Shown here: piece by piece, positions 5,525-5,961 of the stretch
Layout of the letters: the number at the start of each line of letters is the position of its first letter
How positions within the stretch are numbered: the first letter of the stretch is position 1
Source: an uncultured Pseudomonadota bacterium
Lineage (GTDB): Bacteria > Pseudomonadota > Alphaproteobacteria > Rs-D84
DNA: 5,961 nt
NCBI GenBank assembly: GCA_947165335.1
Contig: CAMVAB010000050.1
Location: forward strand, 1 to 5,961
Direction of reading: 5' to 3'
The notes under the pieces: model-generated
What the model saw: the letters and a program-made list of their open reading frames with translations, nothing else
Database searches by the model: none
What the model was told of the DNA's origin: nothing
Position numbers and translations under genes: made by a program

Positions 5525-5961
5525 TTATTTAGATTGGATTTTTCCACCAGCTTTTACGATTGCAGCTTCGGCTGATTTAGACCATTTATCTGCAACAATG
5601 TTAACTGCTGATTTGATTTCGCCCTTACCCAAAACTTTCAAACCGTCCATTTTACGGTTCAAAATTTTTGCATCGAATAATGTATCCAATGTGATTTCTT
5701 TTTTGGCGTCAATTTTACCAGCTGCAATAAACTTTTCAATATCACCCAAGTTGATAGTTGCATAGTGTTTTGCGAATGGGTTGTTGAAACCAAATTTTGG
5801 GAAACGACGCAAAATTGGCATTTGTCCACCTTGGAATGTGGCTTGTTTGCGTGATCCAGAACGAGATTTTTGACCCTTGTTACCACGACCAGATGTTTTA
5901 CCGTATCCAGATGCCATACCACGACCAACGCGTTTAACGTCTTTGCGTGCACCAAAATTAT
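5525..5961 (-). CDS. rplO: 50S ribosomal protein L15 (uL15), 5' end beyond the window
   Basis: uL15 is a 50S protein that binds 23S rRNA during mid-to-late large-subunit assembly through a long basic N-terminal extension. Translation can be read from 5959 down to the TAA at 5525-5527, giving 144 residues. Roughly eight to ten N-terminal residues (usually MKLNELRD-like) are missing. The visible start reads NFGARKDVKRVGRGMASG, followed by GKTSGRGNKGQKSRSG, the family's glycine/basic extension. FQGGQMP..RRFPKFGF and the globular C-terminal part follow. The ATG at 5915-5917 encodes an internal Met inside KRVGRGMASG and is not the start. It precedes secY, the standard spc order. Confidence 0.96.
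   Translation of the reverse strand, partial: NFGARKDVKRVGRGMASGYGKTSGRGNKGQKSRSGSRKQATFQGGQMPILRRFPKFGFNNPFAKHYATINLGDIEKFIAAGKIDAKKEITLDTLFDAKILNRKMDGLKVLGKGEIKSAVNIVADKWSKSAEAAIVKAGGKIQSK

Overview
All credible genes lie on the minus strand, so the window reads right to left as rplO (5' end cut off) - secY - rpsM - rpsK - a gene for an exported cysteine-rich protein - rpoA (3' end cut off). This is the end of the spc ribosomal-protein cluster running into the alpha operon. RpoA looks alphaproteobacterial: the N-terminus reads MIEKNW..LIKPKKL, and the sequence leaves the window at MEVPGWPP, a motif near the C-terminus of alphaproteobacterial alpha subunits. The DNA is visibly AT-rich. A long exported protein with about 47 cysteines, together with low-GC alphaproteobacterial core genes, suggests an uncultured host-associated alphaproteobacterium such as the gut RF32-type lineages. 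That placement is inference and has low confidence.

Layout from high to low coordinates: rplO (uL15) and secY are separated by 57 bp that hold a 10-bp-stem hairpin. secY is followed by 155 bp without a gene, where most alphaproteobacteria carry adk, and this gap contains a promoter-like site. rpsM and rpsK follow. About 22 bp after the rpsK stop is a canonical Rho-independent terminator, and a second one lies about 80 bp further on. Between these terminators and the next gene (2720-3037) are three copies of a short dispersed hairpin-forming repeat (TGTCAT...GAG...ATCC), in both orientations. Then comes a 542-codon gene for an exported protein with eleven CxxC pairs, preceded by its own candidate promoter. 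A 110-bp gap with a good sigma70-type promoter (TTGACT, 17 bp, TAAAAT) leads into rpoA.

The core genes serve ribosome assembly (uL15, uS13, uS11), membrane protein export (SecY) and transcription (RNA polymerase alpha). The unexpected element is the break in the alpha operon. rpsK and rpoA, normally adjacent and co-transcribed, are separated by about 2.2 kb of terminators, dispersed repeats and an unrelated exported-protein gene, and rpoA appears to have gained its own promoter. The cysteine-rich gene also differs in codon use: 7 of its 11 arginines are AGA and only one is CGT, whereas all eight visible rpoA arginines are CGT. The most interesting part of the window is therefore 980-3171.
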